Shown here one piece after another: positions 8,462-18,050 of a DNA stretch of 64,000 nt (position 1 is its first letter; every line of letters starts with the position of its first letter). Below the pieces are notes generated by a model. That model was not told the origin of the DNA. It saw only the letters and a program-made list of their open reading frames with translations, and searched no databases. The stretch is from contig JAFSNB010000044.1 of the NCBI GenBank assembly GCA_017447625.1, positions 124,001 to 188,000 of the forward strand, given 5' to 3'. This DNA is from Bacteroidaceae bacterium (GTDB lineage: Bacteria > Bacteroidota > Bacteroidia > Bacteroidales > Bacteroidaceae). Position numbers and translations under genes: made by a program.

Positions 8462-10510
8462 ATGCAAAAAGGTAATATTGGAGTAACAACCGAGAACATA
8501 TTCCCGGTAATCAAGAAATTCCTCTATAGTGATCACGAGATATTCATCCGCGAGATAGTAAGTAACGCCGTAGATGCCACTCAGAAGCTGAAGACTCTGG
8601 CTGGCAAGGGCGACTTCAAGGGAGAGATGGGTGAACTGAAGGTGACTGTCAGTATCGATAAAGAGGCAGGCACGATTACCGTCAGCGACCGCGGTATCGG
8701 TATGTCGGCCGAGGAGATTGACAAGTATATCAACCAGATAGCTTTCAGCGGCGCCAACGACTTTTTGGATAAATACAAGGAGGATGCCAACGCAATAATC
8801 GGCCATTTCGGTCTTGGCTTCTATTCCGCATTCATGGTGTCCAAGCGAGTGGATATCATCACTAAGAGCTATCAGGATGTGCCCGCTATGAAGTGGAGCT
8901 GCGACGGCAGTCCGGAGTTCACGCTCGAAGAGACCGACCGCGCCGACCGAGGCACCGACATCGTGATGTATATCGATGATGACTGCAAGGAATTCCTGGA
9001 GAAGGACAAGCTCGAGGGCCTGTTGAAGAAGTATTGCCACTTCCTGCCTGTTCCTGTGGTCTTTGGAAAGAAACAGGAGTGGAAGGACGGCGAGATGCGC
9101 GACACAGAGGAGGATAATCAGGTGAACGACACGACTCCCATCTGGACGCGCAAGCCCAGCGACCTGACGGACGAGGACTACAAGACCTTCTACCGTTCGC
9201 TCTATCCGATGGCAGACGAACCTCTGTTCTGGATTCACCTGAATGTGGATTTCCCCTTCCACCTTACTGGCGTCCTCTATTTCCCGAAGATCAAGCAGAA
9301 CATAGATCTGCAGCGTAATAAGATTCAGTTGTATTGCAACCAGGTGTTCGTCACCGACCAGGTGGAAGGCATCGTGCCCGACTTCCTCACTCTGTTGCAC
9401 GGCGTCATTGACTCGCCGGATATTCCGCTGAATGTCAGCCGTTCGTATCTGCAGAGCGACTCTAACGTGAAGAAGATTGCCGGTTATATCACCAAGAAAG
9501 TGTCCGATCGTCTGGCTTCCATCTTTAAGAACGACCGTGAGGACTTCGAGAAGAAATGGGATGACATCAAGATATTCATAGATTACGGTATGCTTACCGA
9601 TGAGGACTTCTATGAGAAGGCCAAGGCTTACGCTCTGGTGAAGGACACCGAGGGTAAGTACTTCACGATGGACGAATACACCGAGTCCATCAAGGAAAAG
9701 CAGACCAACAAGGACGACCAGCTTATCTATCTCTATGCCAACGATGTAGAAGCACAGTACAGCTATATAGATGCTGCTAAGGCCAAGGGCTACAGCGTGA
9801 TGGTGATGGACGGCCAGCTCGACACCCCGCTAATTTCCATGTTGGAGCGTAAGCTGGAGAAGAGCTCGTTTGCCCGCATTGACTCTGACACCATAGACCG
9901 TCTCATTCAGAAGGAAGAGACGAAGCGTGAACTCTTGGAGGCTGAGAAGGCTGACAAATTGTCAGCTATCTTCCAGAGCATGGTACCGCGCACGGACAAG
10001 ACTGAGTATCATGTGGAGGCTCAGGCTCTTGGCGAGGAGGCTCTGCCGGTTATGATAACCCAGAGCGAGTATATGCGCCGAATGAAAGACATGGCACGCA
10101 TACAGCCCGGTATGTCCTTCTATGGCGAGATGCCGGATATGTTCACTATCGTGCTAAACACCGATAGCACACTAATCCGTGACATCCTCTCTGACAGCGA
10201 AGAGAAGACTACCGAAGCCCTCAAGCCCATTGAGGCCGAGCTGAAAGGTCTGCATGCACGTCAGTCGGTACTGCGTAAGGAGCAGGAAGGCAAGAAGGCC
10301 GACGAGATCAGTCAGGCAGAGAAGGACGACCTGAAGCAATGCGGTGACGACATCACAGCCCAGCAGCAGAAGAAGAACGACGTGTTGGCCGAGTACGCCC
10401 GTGGTAATGAGCGCGTGTCGCAGCTCATCGATCTGGCCCTGCTCCAGAACGGGATGCTGAAGGGCGAGGCTCTGACCCGCTTCGTGCGCCGTTCTGTCTC
10501 CCTGATGTAA
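8462..10510 (+). CDS. htpG: Molecular chaperone HtpG (bacterial Hsp90)
   Basis: Cytoplasmic ATP-dependent chaperone of 682 residues. The GHKL ATPase domain shows REIVSNAVDATQKL (ATP-binding Asn), VSDRGIGMSAEEI (Bergerat motif) and GHFGLGFYSAFMV (lid/glycine box); the middle domain shows LNVSRSYLQSD with the catalytic-loop Arg. Bacteroidota HtpG proteins often have an extended C-terminal domain, here about 590-682 with a charged coiled-coil (EGKKADEISQAEKDDLKQ). Start ATG 8462 gives the conserved MQKGNIGVTTENIFPVIKK. The gap to clpC is 35 bp, so the two protein-quality-control genes may share transcripts. The upstream sigma-54 promoter suggests enhancer-dependent control. Confidence 0.96.
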   Translation: MQKGNIGVTTENIFPVIKKFLYSDHEIFIREIVSNAVDATQKLKTLAGKGDFKGEMGELKVTVSIDKEAGTITVSDRGIGMSAEEIDKYINQIAFSGANDFLDKYKEDANAIIGHFGLGFYSAFMVSKRVDIITKSYQDVPAMKWSCDGSPEFTLEETDRADRGTDIVMYIDDDCKEFLEKDKLEGLLKKYCHFLPVPVVFGKKQEWKDGEMRDTEEDNQVNDTTPIWTRKPSDLTDEDYKTFYRSLYPMADEPLFWIHLNVDFPFHLTGVLYFPKIKQNIDLQRNKIQLYCNQVFVTDQVEGIVPDFLTLLHGVIDSPDIPLNVSRSYLQSDSNVKKIAGYITKKVSDRLASIFKNDREDFEKKWDDIKIFIDYGMLTDEDFYEKAKAYALVKDTEGKYFTMDEYTESIKEKQTNKDDQLIYLYANDVEAQYSYIDAAKAKGYSVMVMDGQLDTPLISMLERKLEKSSFARIDSDTIDRLIQKEETKRELLEAEKADKLSAIFQSMVPRTDKTEYHVEAQALGEEALPVMITQSEYMRRMKDMARIQPGMSFYGEMPDMFTIVLNTDSTLIRDILSDSEEKTTEALKPIEAELKGLHARQSVLRKEQEGKKADEISQAEKDDLKQCGDDITAQQQKKNDVLAEYARGNERVSQLIDLALLQNGMLKGEALTRFVRRSVSLM

Positions 10511-10520
10511 GGACGGGCAT

Positions 10521-10549
10521 TTCAATGTGGAATGTAGAATGTAAAATGG
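10521..10549. repeat. NNAATGT heptamer tract overlapping the clpC start
   Basis: TCAATGT-GGAATGT-AGAATGT-AAAATGG. The ATG in the last unit is the clpC start. The preceding GGGC-RTTTCAATGT stretch matches 4635-4647. Confidence 0.7.
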
Positions 10550-13089
10550 AACCCAATATACAGAAAATAGTAAACGGAAGTCTCGAAGAAGCCGGACGCC
10601 TGTTGAGCAAAAGCGTTGAGCCTGAGCATCTGCTGCTTGCCATAATCCGTCAGGAGGACGAGCAGGTGCTGCAGGTCTTGAAGCTTGCAGGCGTGGATTT
10701 GCTTGAGATTAAGTTCAATCTTGACAAGCGAGTAGTCGGATTCACCTTGGAGACGACTGAGCTTCAGTTGAGTGACGCCAGCAACCGCGTGTTGCGGCTG
10801 ATGGACTTGGAGGCGCGGGCTATGAATTCTGCCCCTGAAGCCATCCATCTTCTGCTTGCGATGTTGCGAGATCACAATAACGGAGTCTTCGAGGTTCTGT
10901 CAGAGTTTGGAGTCGATTACGAATCTGTGGCGACGATGGTGGGTCAGTTCATAGATCCGCAGGACGGCCGTTCGGATGCAGACGATGAGGACGATGAGGA
11001 CGAAGAGGATGATGACCAGGACGAAGACGACGAGTGGGGAGACGAAACGCACAATGAGGAGCGTAGGCCGAAACCGGCTTTCGTTCCTTCGGCAAAGCCC
11101 GTCTCACGAGGCACCGGCGGCGGAAAGAAGTCTGACACTCCGGCCTTGGACCGTTTTGGCACCGACCTCACAGCAGCTGCTGCTCAGGGTCTGTTGGACC
11201 CTGTAGTCGGGCGCGAACGTGAGATAGAGCGTGTCGCTCAGATTTTGTGCCGCCGCAAGAAGAACAATCCGATACTGATCGGTATGCCGGGTGTGGGCAA
11301 GAGTGCCATTGTTGAAGGCTTGGCTACCCGCATCGTGCATCGCAAGGTGGCCCGTCTGCTTTTCGACCGTCGGGTCATAGTGCTTGATATGGCTGCCGTG
11401 GTTGCCGGAACGAAGTACCGCGGACAGTTCGAGGAGCGTCTGCAACATATTATACAGGAGTTGCGTGACCACCCCGAGATAATCCTCTTCATAGATGAAA
11501 TCCACACCCTTATAGGTGCGGGATCGGCTGCGGGGACTATGGATGCAGCCAACATCCTCAAACCTGCTCTGGCAAGGGGTGAGGTACAATGTATCGGCGC
11601 TACGACTCTGGATGAGTTCCGCAAGAGCATAGAGAAGGACGGAGCGCTTGACCGCCGCTTCCAGAAAGTCATCGTGGAGCCAACCACAGTCGAGGAAACC
11701 ATACAGATACTCCAGAATATAAAGGACCGCTACGAGGCACACCACAACGTAACCTATACGGACAAAGCCATCGAAGCCTGTGTTCGCCTGACTGAGCGTT
11801 ATGTCACAGACCGCTGTCTTCCGGACAAGGCTATCGACGTAATGGACGAAGCCGGCAGTCGCAGTCATCTGAAGAACGTCCCCATCAGCGTTGAGATAGA
11901 GAACAAGGAAGAACTGTGCAGCCAGCTTGCACGCCTGAAGGAAGAGGCTGTGCAGACACAGAACTTCGAGCTCGCTATGGTCTATCGCGACCAGCTGAAG
12001 AACGAGGAGGAGCGTCTTGAGATGATGAAGAAGGACTGGGAAGCCACACTCTCCGACCAGCGTGAGGTGATTGACGAGACAGAGATTGCAGAAGTGGTCT
12101 CGATGATGACCGGAATCCCTGTACAGAGGGTGGGAGAGAGCGAGAATGAGAAGCTCCGCCATCTGGCCGACTCGCTCAAGGAAAGCGTGGTTGGACAGGA
12201 TGACGCTGTGGCGCAGTTGGTAGGTGCCATACAGCGTAGCCGCGTTGGACTGAAAGACCCGAATAAGCCCATAGGAACGTTTATGTTCCTCGGCCCGACG
12301 GGTGTCGGAAAGACCTATCTGACCAAACGGCTCGCTGTGGAACTGTTCGGCAGCGAAGATGCCCTAATCCGAGTTGATATGAGCGAGTATATGGAGAAAC
12401 ACACCGTGAGCCGAATGGTCGGTGCTCCCCCGGGATATGTCGGCTACGAAGAAGGTGGGCAACTGACTGAAAGAGTGAGGCGTAAGCCCTACAGCATAGT
12501 GCTGCTTGACGAAATAGAGAAGGCCCACAGCGACATTTTCAATGTCCTGCTTCAGGTTATGGACGAAGGCCGCATGACTGACGGTAACGGCACTACGGTG
12601 GATTTCAAGAATACCATCATAATCATGACGAGCAACAGCGGCACACGCCAGCTCAAGGAGTTCGGACAGGGCGTGGGCTTTACCACTCATGACGTGACCA
12701 ACCGCGAATACAGCCGCAGCATCATACGAAAAAGTCTGCAACGTCAGTTCTCGCCTGAGTTCCTGAACCGCCTTGATGACATAATCTTCTTCGATCAGCT
12801 CTCACCGGAAAGCATACTTAAGATTGTTGATGTTGAGCTGAAGCCGCTCGTGAAGCGCATTTCGGACATGGGATATGGCCTTGAACTTACAGATGCCGCC
12901 CGCCAGTGGCTGGCAAAGAAAGGCTATGATGTCCAGTATGGAGCACGCCCCCTGAAACGTCTTCTCCAAACCAGCATAGAGAATGCCATATGCCAGATGA
13001 TTTTGGACGGAAAAATTGCCGAGGGAGCCACTATAAAGGTCGACGCGACCGCTCCAGATGCCAAAGAAATGACATTTACTGCCGCTTGA
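10546..13089 (+). CDS. clpC: ATP-dependent Clp protease ATP-binding subunit ClpC
   Basis: AAA+ unfoldase of about 847 residues that feeds substrates to ClpP. Order: Clp N domain (1-140, two LLAI/LLAML repeats), an unusually acidic Asp/Glu linker (about 143-172), AAA1 with Walker A GMPGVGKS (near 246) and IILFIDEIHTLIG, UVR motif (about 455-490, LKEEAVQTQNFELAMVYRD), and AAA2 with GPTGVGKT (near 584), ending with ClpB-D2-like small domain GARPLKRLLQ. The UVR motif makes it ClpC rather than ClpA or ClpB. ATG 10546 is chosen; an in-frame ATG 21 bp upstream (MWNVECK) is only translated heptamer repeat. Confidence 0.94.
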   Translation: MEPNIQKIVNGSLEEAGRLLSKSVEPEHLLLAIIRQEDEQVLQVLKLAGVDLLEIKFNLDKRVVGFTLETTELQLSDASNRVLRLMDLEARAMNSAPEAIHLLLAMLRDHNNGVFEVLSEFGVDYESVATMVGQFIDPQDGRSDADDEDDEDEEDDDQDEDDEWGDETHNEERRPKPAFVPSAKPVSRGTGGGKKSDTPALDRFGTDLTAAAAQGLLDPVVGREREIERVAQILCRRKKNNPILIGMPGVGKSAIVEGLATRIVHRKVARLLFDRRVIVLDMAAVVAGTKYRGQFEERLQHIIQELRDHPEIILFIDEIHTLIGAGSAAGTMDAANILKPALARGEVQCIGATTLDEFRKSIEKDGALDRRFQKVIVEPTTVEETIQILQNIKDRYEAHHNVTYTDKAIEACVRLTERYVTDRCLPDKAIDVMDEAGSRSHLKNVPISVEIENKEELCSQLARLKEEAVQTQNFELAMVYRDQLKNEEERLEMMKKDWEATLSDQREVIDETEIAEVVSMMTGIPVQRVGESENEKLRHLADSLKESVVGQDDAVAQLVGAIQRSRVGLKDPNKPIGTFMFLGPTGVGKTYLTKRLAVELFGSEDALIRVDMSEYMEKHTVSRMVGAPPGYVGYEEGGQLTERVRRKPYSIVLLDEIEKAHSDIFNVLLQVMDEGRMTDGNGTTVDFKNTIIIMTSNSGTRQLKEFGQGVGFTTHDVTNREYSRSIIRKSLQRQFSPEFLNRLDDIIFFDQLSPESILKIVDVELKPLVKRISDMGYGLELTDAARQWLAKKGYDVQYGARPLKRLLQTSIENAICQMILDGKIAEGATIKVDATAPDAKEMTFTAA

Positions 13090-13120
13090 AACGGGTCTTA
13101 ACTTATTTTAGCCCGTAAAG

Positions 13121-13153
13121 TTTGCATAGTTGCCCAAAAAGGTGTACCTTTAC
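13121..13153 (+). promoter_or_regulatory. gyrA promoter
   Basis: TTTG at 13121 and TACCTTTAC at 13145-13153, 20 bp apart. The -7 box sits in a GGTGTA-ccTT-TACACC dyad (13141-13156), which could be an operator. The leader before gyrA is about 95 nt. Confidence 0.55.
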
Positions 13154-13254
13154 ACCGTTTTTGAGGCAACTTATGCGTTTTAGGCCTTTCTTTTGAGCTC
13201 TGACGCACGAACGCCAAAACGGACAAGTAAATTATCAATACAATAATCATCTAA

Positions 13255-15801
13255 ATGCAAGATTCAGAAGACAGAATTATCAAAGTGAACATCGAGCAGG
13301 AGATGCGCTCCTCATACATCGACTATTCTATGTCGGTGATTGTGGCCCGCGCCTTGCCTGATGTTCGAGACGGCTTCAAGCCTGTACATCGCCGCATCCT
13401 CTTCGGTATGCGACAAGACGGAAACACCCATGACAAGGACTACCGTAAATGTGCCCGCACAGTAGGTAACGTGCTGGGTCACTATCACCCTCACGGCGAC
13501 TCAAGCGTCTATTTCGCTATGGTTCGTATGGCGCAGGACTGGAATATGCGCTATCCGTTGGTTGACGGCCAGGGAAACTTCGGTAGTGTTGATGGCGACT
13601 CGCCAGCTGCTATGCGTTACACGGAGGCCCGCCTCTCGCTGATGGGTGAAGCAATGATGCTTGACCTGGAGAAGGAGACGGTGGATATGGACGACAACTT
13701 CGACGGCTCGCTGAAGGAACCGACTGTTATGCCGACCCGCATCCCGAACCTGTTGGTTAACGGCGCAAGCGGTATTGCGGTCGGTATGGCCACGAATATC
13801 CCGACCCATAATCTGGGAGAGGTTATAGATGCCTGTGTAGCCTATATCGACAACCCCGAGATTGACACCGATGGGCTGATGCATTATGTTAAGGCTCCCG
13901 ACTTCCCTACAGGTGCCTTCATTTATGGAATGCAGGGCGTGCGCGAGGCTTACGAGACAGGACGCGGACGCATCGTGATGCGTGCACGTGCTGAGATTGA
14001 GCCGGGTGAGACCCACGACAAGATTGTTATCAGCGAGATTCCCTACGGCGTGAACAAGGCCGAGCTGATTAAGACCATTGCCGACCTCGTGAACGAGCAT
14101 AAGATTGAAGGCATCAGCAACGCTAACGACGAGAGCGACCGCGAAGGAATGCGTATCGTGATTGACGTGAAACGTGACTTCAACGCCAACGTAGTCCTCA
14201 ACAAGTTGTTCAAGATGACGCAGTTGCAGACTTCGTTCAGCGTCAACTGCATCGCTCTGGTCAAGGGACGTCCAAAGTTGCTCTCCCTGCGCGACTGCAT
14301 CTCCTGCTTCGTTGACCACCGTCACGAAGTGGTAATCCGTCGCACCCAGTATGACAAGCGCAAGGCTGAAGAGCGTGCCCACATCCTGGAAGGCCTTATC
14401 ATAGCTTCAGACAATATCGATGAAGTCGTTCATATCATCAAGGCCAGCAAGACTCCCGCATTGGCTCAGGAAGGTTTGATGAAGCGCTTCGATCTGGACG
14501 AGCTGCAAGCCAAGGCAATCGTGGATATGCGTCTGGCTCAGCTCACCGGTCTCCAGCAGGAGAAGCTCCATGCCGAGTACGATGAACTGATGAAGAAGAT
14601 TGAGTACTACAATCAGATTCTCACAGACGACGCTCTCTGCTGGAAGGTTATCAAGGACGAGCTGATCGAGGTGAAGCAGCAGTTCGGCGATCCGCGCCGT
14701 TCGGAGATTGTCTATTCCAGCGAGGAGTTCAACCCCGAAGATTTCTATGCAGATGACGAAGTGGTTATTACCATCAGTCACATGGGATATATCAAGCGCA
14801 CCCCGTTGGCAGACTTCCGTGCCCAGGCCCGTGGCGGAGTGGGAGCAAAAGGCTCCTCCACACGCGATGCCGACTTCATAGAGTATCTCTATACGGCCAC
14901 AATGCACAACACGATGTTGTTCTTCACGCGTAAGGGCCGCTGCTACTGGCTCAAGTGCTATGATATCCCAGAGGGCAACCGCGCTTCGAAGGGTCGTGCC
15001 ATCCAGAACATGCTCAATGTGGAGCCCGACGATGCTATCAATGCAGTACTATATATAAGGAACCTTAATGACAAGGAGTTCAACGAGAGCCATTATGTAA
15101 TCTTCTGCACCAAACAGGGCACAATAAAGAAGACCACGTTGGAGGCCTACAGCCGCCCGCGTGCCAACGGTATTATCGCTATCAGACTTGAGGAAGGCGA
15201 CCAGTTGGTAGATGTCGCTCTGACAAATGGCGAGAACGAGATTGTTATTGCAAACCGCAACGGACGTGCCATTCGCTTCAATGAGAACACCGTTCGCGCC
15301 ATGGGCCGCAACTCTGCAGGTGTTCGCGCCATGCGTCTTGACGAGGAAGAGGGTGACGAAGTTGTTGGAATGGTGACTATAAATGATCCTCAGAGCGAGA
15401 CCATAATGGTAGTTTCTGAAAAGGGCTACGGCAAGCGCTCAGATGTGGAGGACTACCGTGTCACGAATCGTGGTGCCAAGGGCGTCAAGACCCTGCAGGT
15501 TACCGATAAGACCGGTCTTGTAACAGCCATCAAGAGTGTTACCGACGACAACGACCTCATGATTATCAATCGCAGCGGTGTCACCCTGCGTCTGAAGGTC
15601 AGCAGCGTCCGCATAATGGGCCGTGCCACTCAGGGCGTCCGCCTCATAGACCTCGTGAAGCGCAACGACAGCATAAGCAATGTCTGTGTCGTGCCTACTG
15701 AAGATGATGTGGAGGATGCTGAGGATTCAGCAGCCGCACCTGAGGTGTCTCCAGAAGGTCAGGAACCAATGCAAACAGAGTTAAACCTAACAGAAGAATA
15801 A
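13255..15801 (+). CDS. gyrA: DNA gyrase subunit A
   Basis: Type IIA topoisomerase subunit of 848 residues that introduces negative supercoils with GyrB. N-terminus SYIDYSMSVIVARALPDVRD is diagnostic. The catalytic tyrosine is Tyr122 in AAMRYTEARLS. The quinolone-resistance region reads HPHGDSSVYFAMVRMAQ with Ser83 intact; Phe occupies position 87, as is usual in Bacteroidales. The GyrA-box reads QARGGVG near residue 523, supporting GyrA over ParC. C-terminal beta-propeller repeats (IANRNGRAIRF, MVVSEKGYGKRS, MIINRSGVTLRLK) are followed by an acidic tail. Start ATG 13255 precedes the conserved IIKVNIEQEMRSSYIDYSM. Confidence 0.96.
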   Translation: MQDSEDRIIKVNIEQEMRSSYIDYSMSVIVARALPDVRDGFKPVHRRILFGMRQDGNTHDKDYRKCARTVGNVLGHYHPHGDSSVYFAMVRMAQDWNMRYPLVDGQGNFGSVDGDSPAAMRYTEARLSLMGEAMMLDLEKETVDMDDNFDGSLKEPTVMPTRIPNLLVNGASGIAVGMATNIPTHNLGEVIDACVAYIDNPEIDTDGLMHYVKAPDFPTGAFIYGMQGVREAYETGRGRIVMRARAEIEPGETHDKIVISEIPYGVNKAELIKTIADLVNEHKIEGISNANDESDREGMRIVIDVKRDFNANVVLNKLFKMTQLQTSFSVNCIALVKGRPKLLSLRDCISCFVDHRHEVVIRRTQYDKRKAEERAHILEGLIIASDNIDEVVHIIKASKTPALAQEGLMKRFDLDELQAKAIVDMRLAQLTGLQQEKLHAEYDELMKKIEYYNQILTDDALCWKVIKDELIEVKQQFGDPRRSEIVYSSEEFNPEDFYADDEVVITISHMGYIKRTPLADFRAQARGGVGAKGSSTRDADFIEYLYTATMHNTMLFFTRKGRCYWLKCYDIPEGNRASKGRAIQNMLNVEPDDAINAVLYIRNLNDKEFNESHYVIFCTKQGTIKKTTLEAYSRPRANGIIAIRLEEGDQLVDVALTNGENEIVIANRNGRAIRFNENTVRAMGRNSAGVRAMRLDEEEGDEVVGMVTINDPQSETIMVVSEKGYGKRSDVEDYRVTNRGAKGVKTLQVTDKTGLVTAIKSVTDDNDLMIINRSGVTLRLKVSSVRIMGRATQGVRLIDLVKRNDSISNVCVVPTEDDVEDAEDSAAAPEVSPEGQEPMQTELNLTEE

Positions 15802-15831
15802 ACGTATAATTTACCTTAAACAACGAAAATT

Positions 15832-17100
15832 ATGAAAAAGTTGATTTTAACCTTAGCTGTGCTTCTGTCCGTAGGTACAGCCTCCGCCCAGGACCGTCAA
15901 GTGAGGAAATCACGTGATCTGATGGAGGAAGTGCAGAACCTTATGGCCAATAAGCAGCGTAAGGAGAAGGAAACCCTTGAGATGCAGGAGAAACTGCAGA
16001 AGTGCAAGGAAATGATTGCACCCACGTTGACCAGCCCTGAAACAAAGAAGGAACTGGCAAACGCATGGGATGTGCAGAGCAAACTGTATAAGTTCACTTT
16101 CAGTCCGCTGCTTGATCAGGTTATTGCCAAGCAACCTACTGACACTCTGGCTCTTTACCAGAATGTACTCGGCGCATTGGACGCAATGGAAGAGTGCTTC
16201 AAGGTTGAGAATGCATCAGGCAAGGAACCTGTCTATTCAAAGCTCAACGAGGTCGATGTGGAGCGTTATCGCCCCTATCTCGCCTACTGCGGCCAGATGT
16301 TCTTTACCAATAAGCAATACACTAAGGCTGTTGAGGCCTTCTCTGTATGGATGGACTACTGCCAGCGTTACACCATCCTGGCTGAAAACGCTGCAAACCT
16401 CATTGCCGATCCTCAGACCCCGCAGATTGCCTATTTCACCTGCCTTTGCGCATATTTTGCCAAGGATTTTACCACTTTGAATAAGTATATCAGTCAGGCC
16501 AAGTTCTACGAGGAAGAAATTGACAATGTCAACCAGCTCTATGCCACAGCCCTCATTGAACAGGGTGATACTGCTGCTTGGGCTGCAGAGTTGCGTGAGC
16601 AGGCCGTTGCACATCCCAACAACGAGGCTCCCATCCAGAACCTCTTGGCTTATTACTTCAATAAGAAGCAGGAGGCTGAGGCTGCCAAATTTGCCAAGGA
16701 GCTTATCGATGCCGACCCGAACAACAAACTGGCCAACTACGCAATGGGCGTTGCCTATATGAATTCCAACAAGTTTGAGCAGGCTATCCCTTACTTTGAT
16801 AAGGCCATTGAGGTTGATCCTGATTACACCGATGCATACTACAATGCAGGTGTCTGCCACAGTAACTACGGCTATGCAATCAATGAAAAATTGAACGGCA
16901 AGAAGATGACTCAGAAACAATACGATGCTGCTGTTACACCCGTTAAGGAACAGTATCGTTTGGCTGAGCCTTACTTCCTGAAAGTCAAGGAAATGATGCC
17001 TGACAAACCAGAAATGTGGGCAAGCCGTTTGAGTACCATCTACTATATCCTCGGCAATAAGGCAAAGCAGGCCGAGATGGATAAACTATTGAACTATTAA
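15832..17100 (+). CDS. Exported tetratricopeptide-repeat protein
   Basis: 422 residues with a signal peptide (MKKLILTLAVLLSVGTASAQ), so periplasmic or outer-membrane associated. A coiled-coil stretch (about 25-65, NKQRKEKETLEMQEKLQK) is followed by TPR units, clearest at about 285-350 (ANYAMGVAYMNSNKFEQAIPYFDKAIEVDPDYTDAYYNAGVCHSNYG split over two repeats). TPR proteins mediate protein-protein contacts; the partner is unknown. It follows gyrA by 30 bp and precedes an unknown gene by 19 bp, so the three are probably cotranscribed. Confidence 0.75.
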   Translation: MKKLILTLAVLLSVGTASAQDRQVRKSRDLMEEVQNLMANKQRKEKETLEMQEKLQKCKEMIAPTLTSPETKKELANAWDVQSKLYKFTFSPLLDQVIAKQPTDTLALYQNVLGALDAMEECFKVENASGKEPVYSKLNEVDVERYRPYLAYCGQMFFTNKQYTKAVEAFSVWMDYCQRYTILAENAANLIADPQTPQIAYFTCLCAYFAKDFTTLNKYISQAKFYEEEIDNVNQLYATALIEQGDTAAWAAELREQAVAHPNNEAPIQNLLAYYFNKKQEAEAAKFAKELIDADPNNKLANYAMGVAYMNSNKFEQAIPYFDKAIEVDPDYTDAYYNAGVCHSNYGYAINEKLNGKKMTQKQYDAAVTPVKEQYRLAEPYFLKVKEMMPDKPEMWASRLSTIYYILGNKAKQAEMDKLLNY

Positions 17101-17119
17101 ACCAATTAGTGAATAATTG

Positions 17120-17902
17120 ATGAGTGCCAACAAAGAAGAAGCGCTCGGGTCGATTCTCGACCTGAGCGCAAACAGCATCTGGAGCGCAGATGAGCAGACG
17201 ATAGCTCAACTTTGGGAAGAGGAGAAGAAATCCGAAAGCTTCGCCCAAAGTGAGGAGAAGTTGCTCAACATAATTCGTTTGGCATACGAGGTTGTGCATT
17301 TCAATCCTGAGAACGAACGCGAAGCTGCCAAGTTCCAAGAAGGTTGGACAATCTTCTCCCGTACGAATCCCGCCAAGGGTAACGTAGCCATTCGCAAGCG
17401 CACCATCCGTCAGCTTACTGATCTTTCATACGAGAATATCAAGCATATCTCTGCAGCTACATTGCTCGAACTCATTAGTCGCAATTTCGGCGGCGGATGG
17501 GATAGTATCCCCTTGTCTATCAAGGATATCATAGAGAGCTCATTCGATGTTTCTACATCCACTCTGCCTTCATCACGTATTCATATGCCAGGCGGAACCT
17601 TGGAAAAGAAAGTCGCTGACGGTTATGAAGTATTGGAGGTGGCTAAAGGCTCTTGGACAGAAGCCATCTTCGCCAAGAAGAAAACCCCGAATGTGAAGCT
17701 CCGCTTCGTTTCTGAACCTGAATATGATGAAGACGGCAACCGCCTGTCTGTTCCCGATGAGGAGCGTGAGGACGAAGACCGCGAGGAAGAAGAGGAGGTA
17801 CAGCCGACCGAGGATGACACCTTCTACAGTACCTACGCAGCAGAAGCTGAAGTGAAGGATGAGGATGAGGATGAGACAGCTGGTCTCTCCGTTTTGGAAT
17901 AA
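17120..17902 (+). CDS. Conserved hypothetical protein with acidic tail
   Basis: 260 residues; ATG 17120 is chosen over the adjacent TTG at 17117. No signal peptide or transmembrane segment. Residues 1-180 look globular (HISAATLLELISRNFGGGWDSIP), and 205-260 are strongly acidic (EEREDEDREEEEEVQPTEDD). I recognise no family. The position directly after the TPR gene suggests cotranscription. Confidence 0.65.
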   Translation: MSANKEEALGSILDLSANSIWSADEQTIAQLWEEEKKSESFAQSEEKLLNIIRLAYEVVHFNPENEREAAKFQEGWTIFSRTNPAKGNVAIRKRTIRQLTDLSYENIKHISAATLLELISRNFGGGWDSIPLSIKDIIESSFDVSTSTLPSSRIHMPGGTLEKKVADGYEVLEVAKGSWTEAIFAKKKTPNVKLRFVSEPEYDEDGNRLSVPDEEREDEDREEEEEVQPTEDDTFYSTYAAEAEVKDEDEDETAGLSVLE

Positions 17903-17927
17903 TAATTTGTTAATAGTGCTAATAATT

Positions 17928-17970
17928 AGGCGGTCAGTTGTAGTAATTAAGCTACAATTGACCGCCTATA
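17928..17970. terminator. Strong hairpin between convergent genes (1)
   Basis: TAGGCGGTCAGTTGTAG and CTACAATTGACCGCCTA form a 17-bp stem with one G-T pair and a short loop. It lacks a T-tract but lies between the ends of two convergent genes. Confidence 0.65.
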
Positions 17971-17989
17971 AGTTTGAGGCCCAATAAAG

Positions 17990-18036
17990 CATTGCGCGCA
18001 CGTAACATTTATAGTGTTCACGTGCGCGCAATGTCG
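17990..18036. terminator. Strong hairpin between convergent genes (2)
   Basis: GCATTGCGCGCACGT and ACGTGCGCGCAATG form a second very GC-rich stem around a loop with GTAACATTTATAGTGTTC. It lies just before the stop of the minus-strand BY-kinase. Confidence 0.65.
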
Positions 18037-18050
18037 TTTATGAATTCTGG

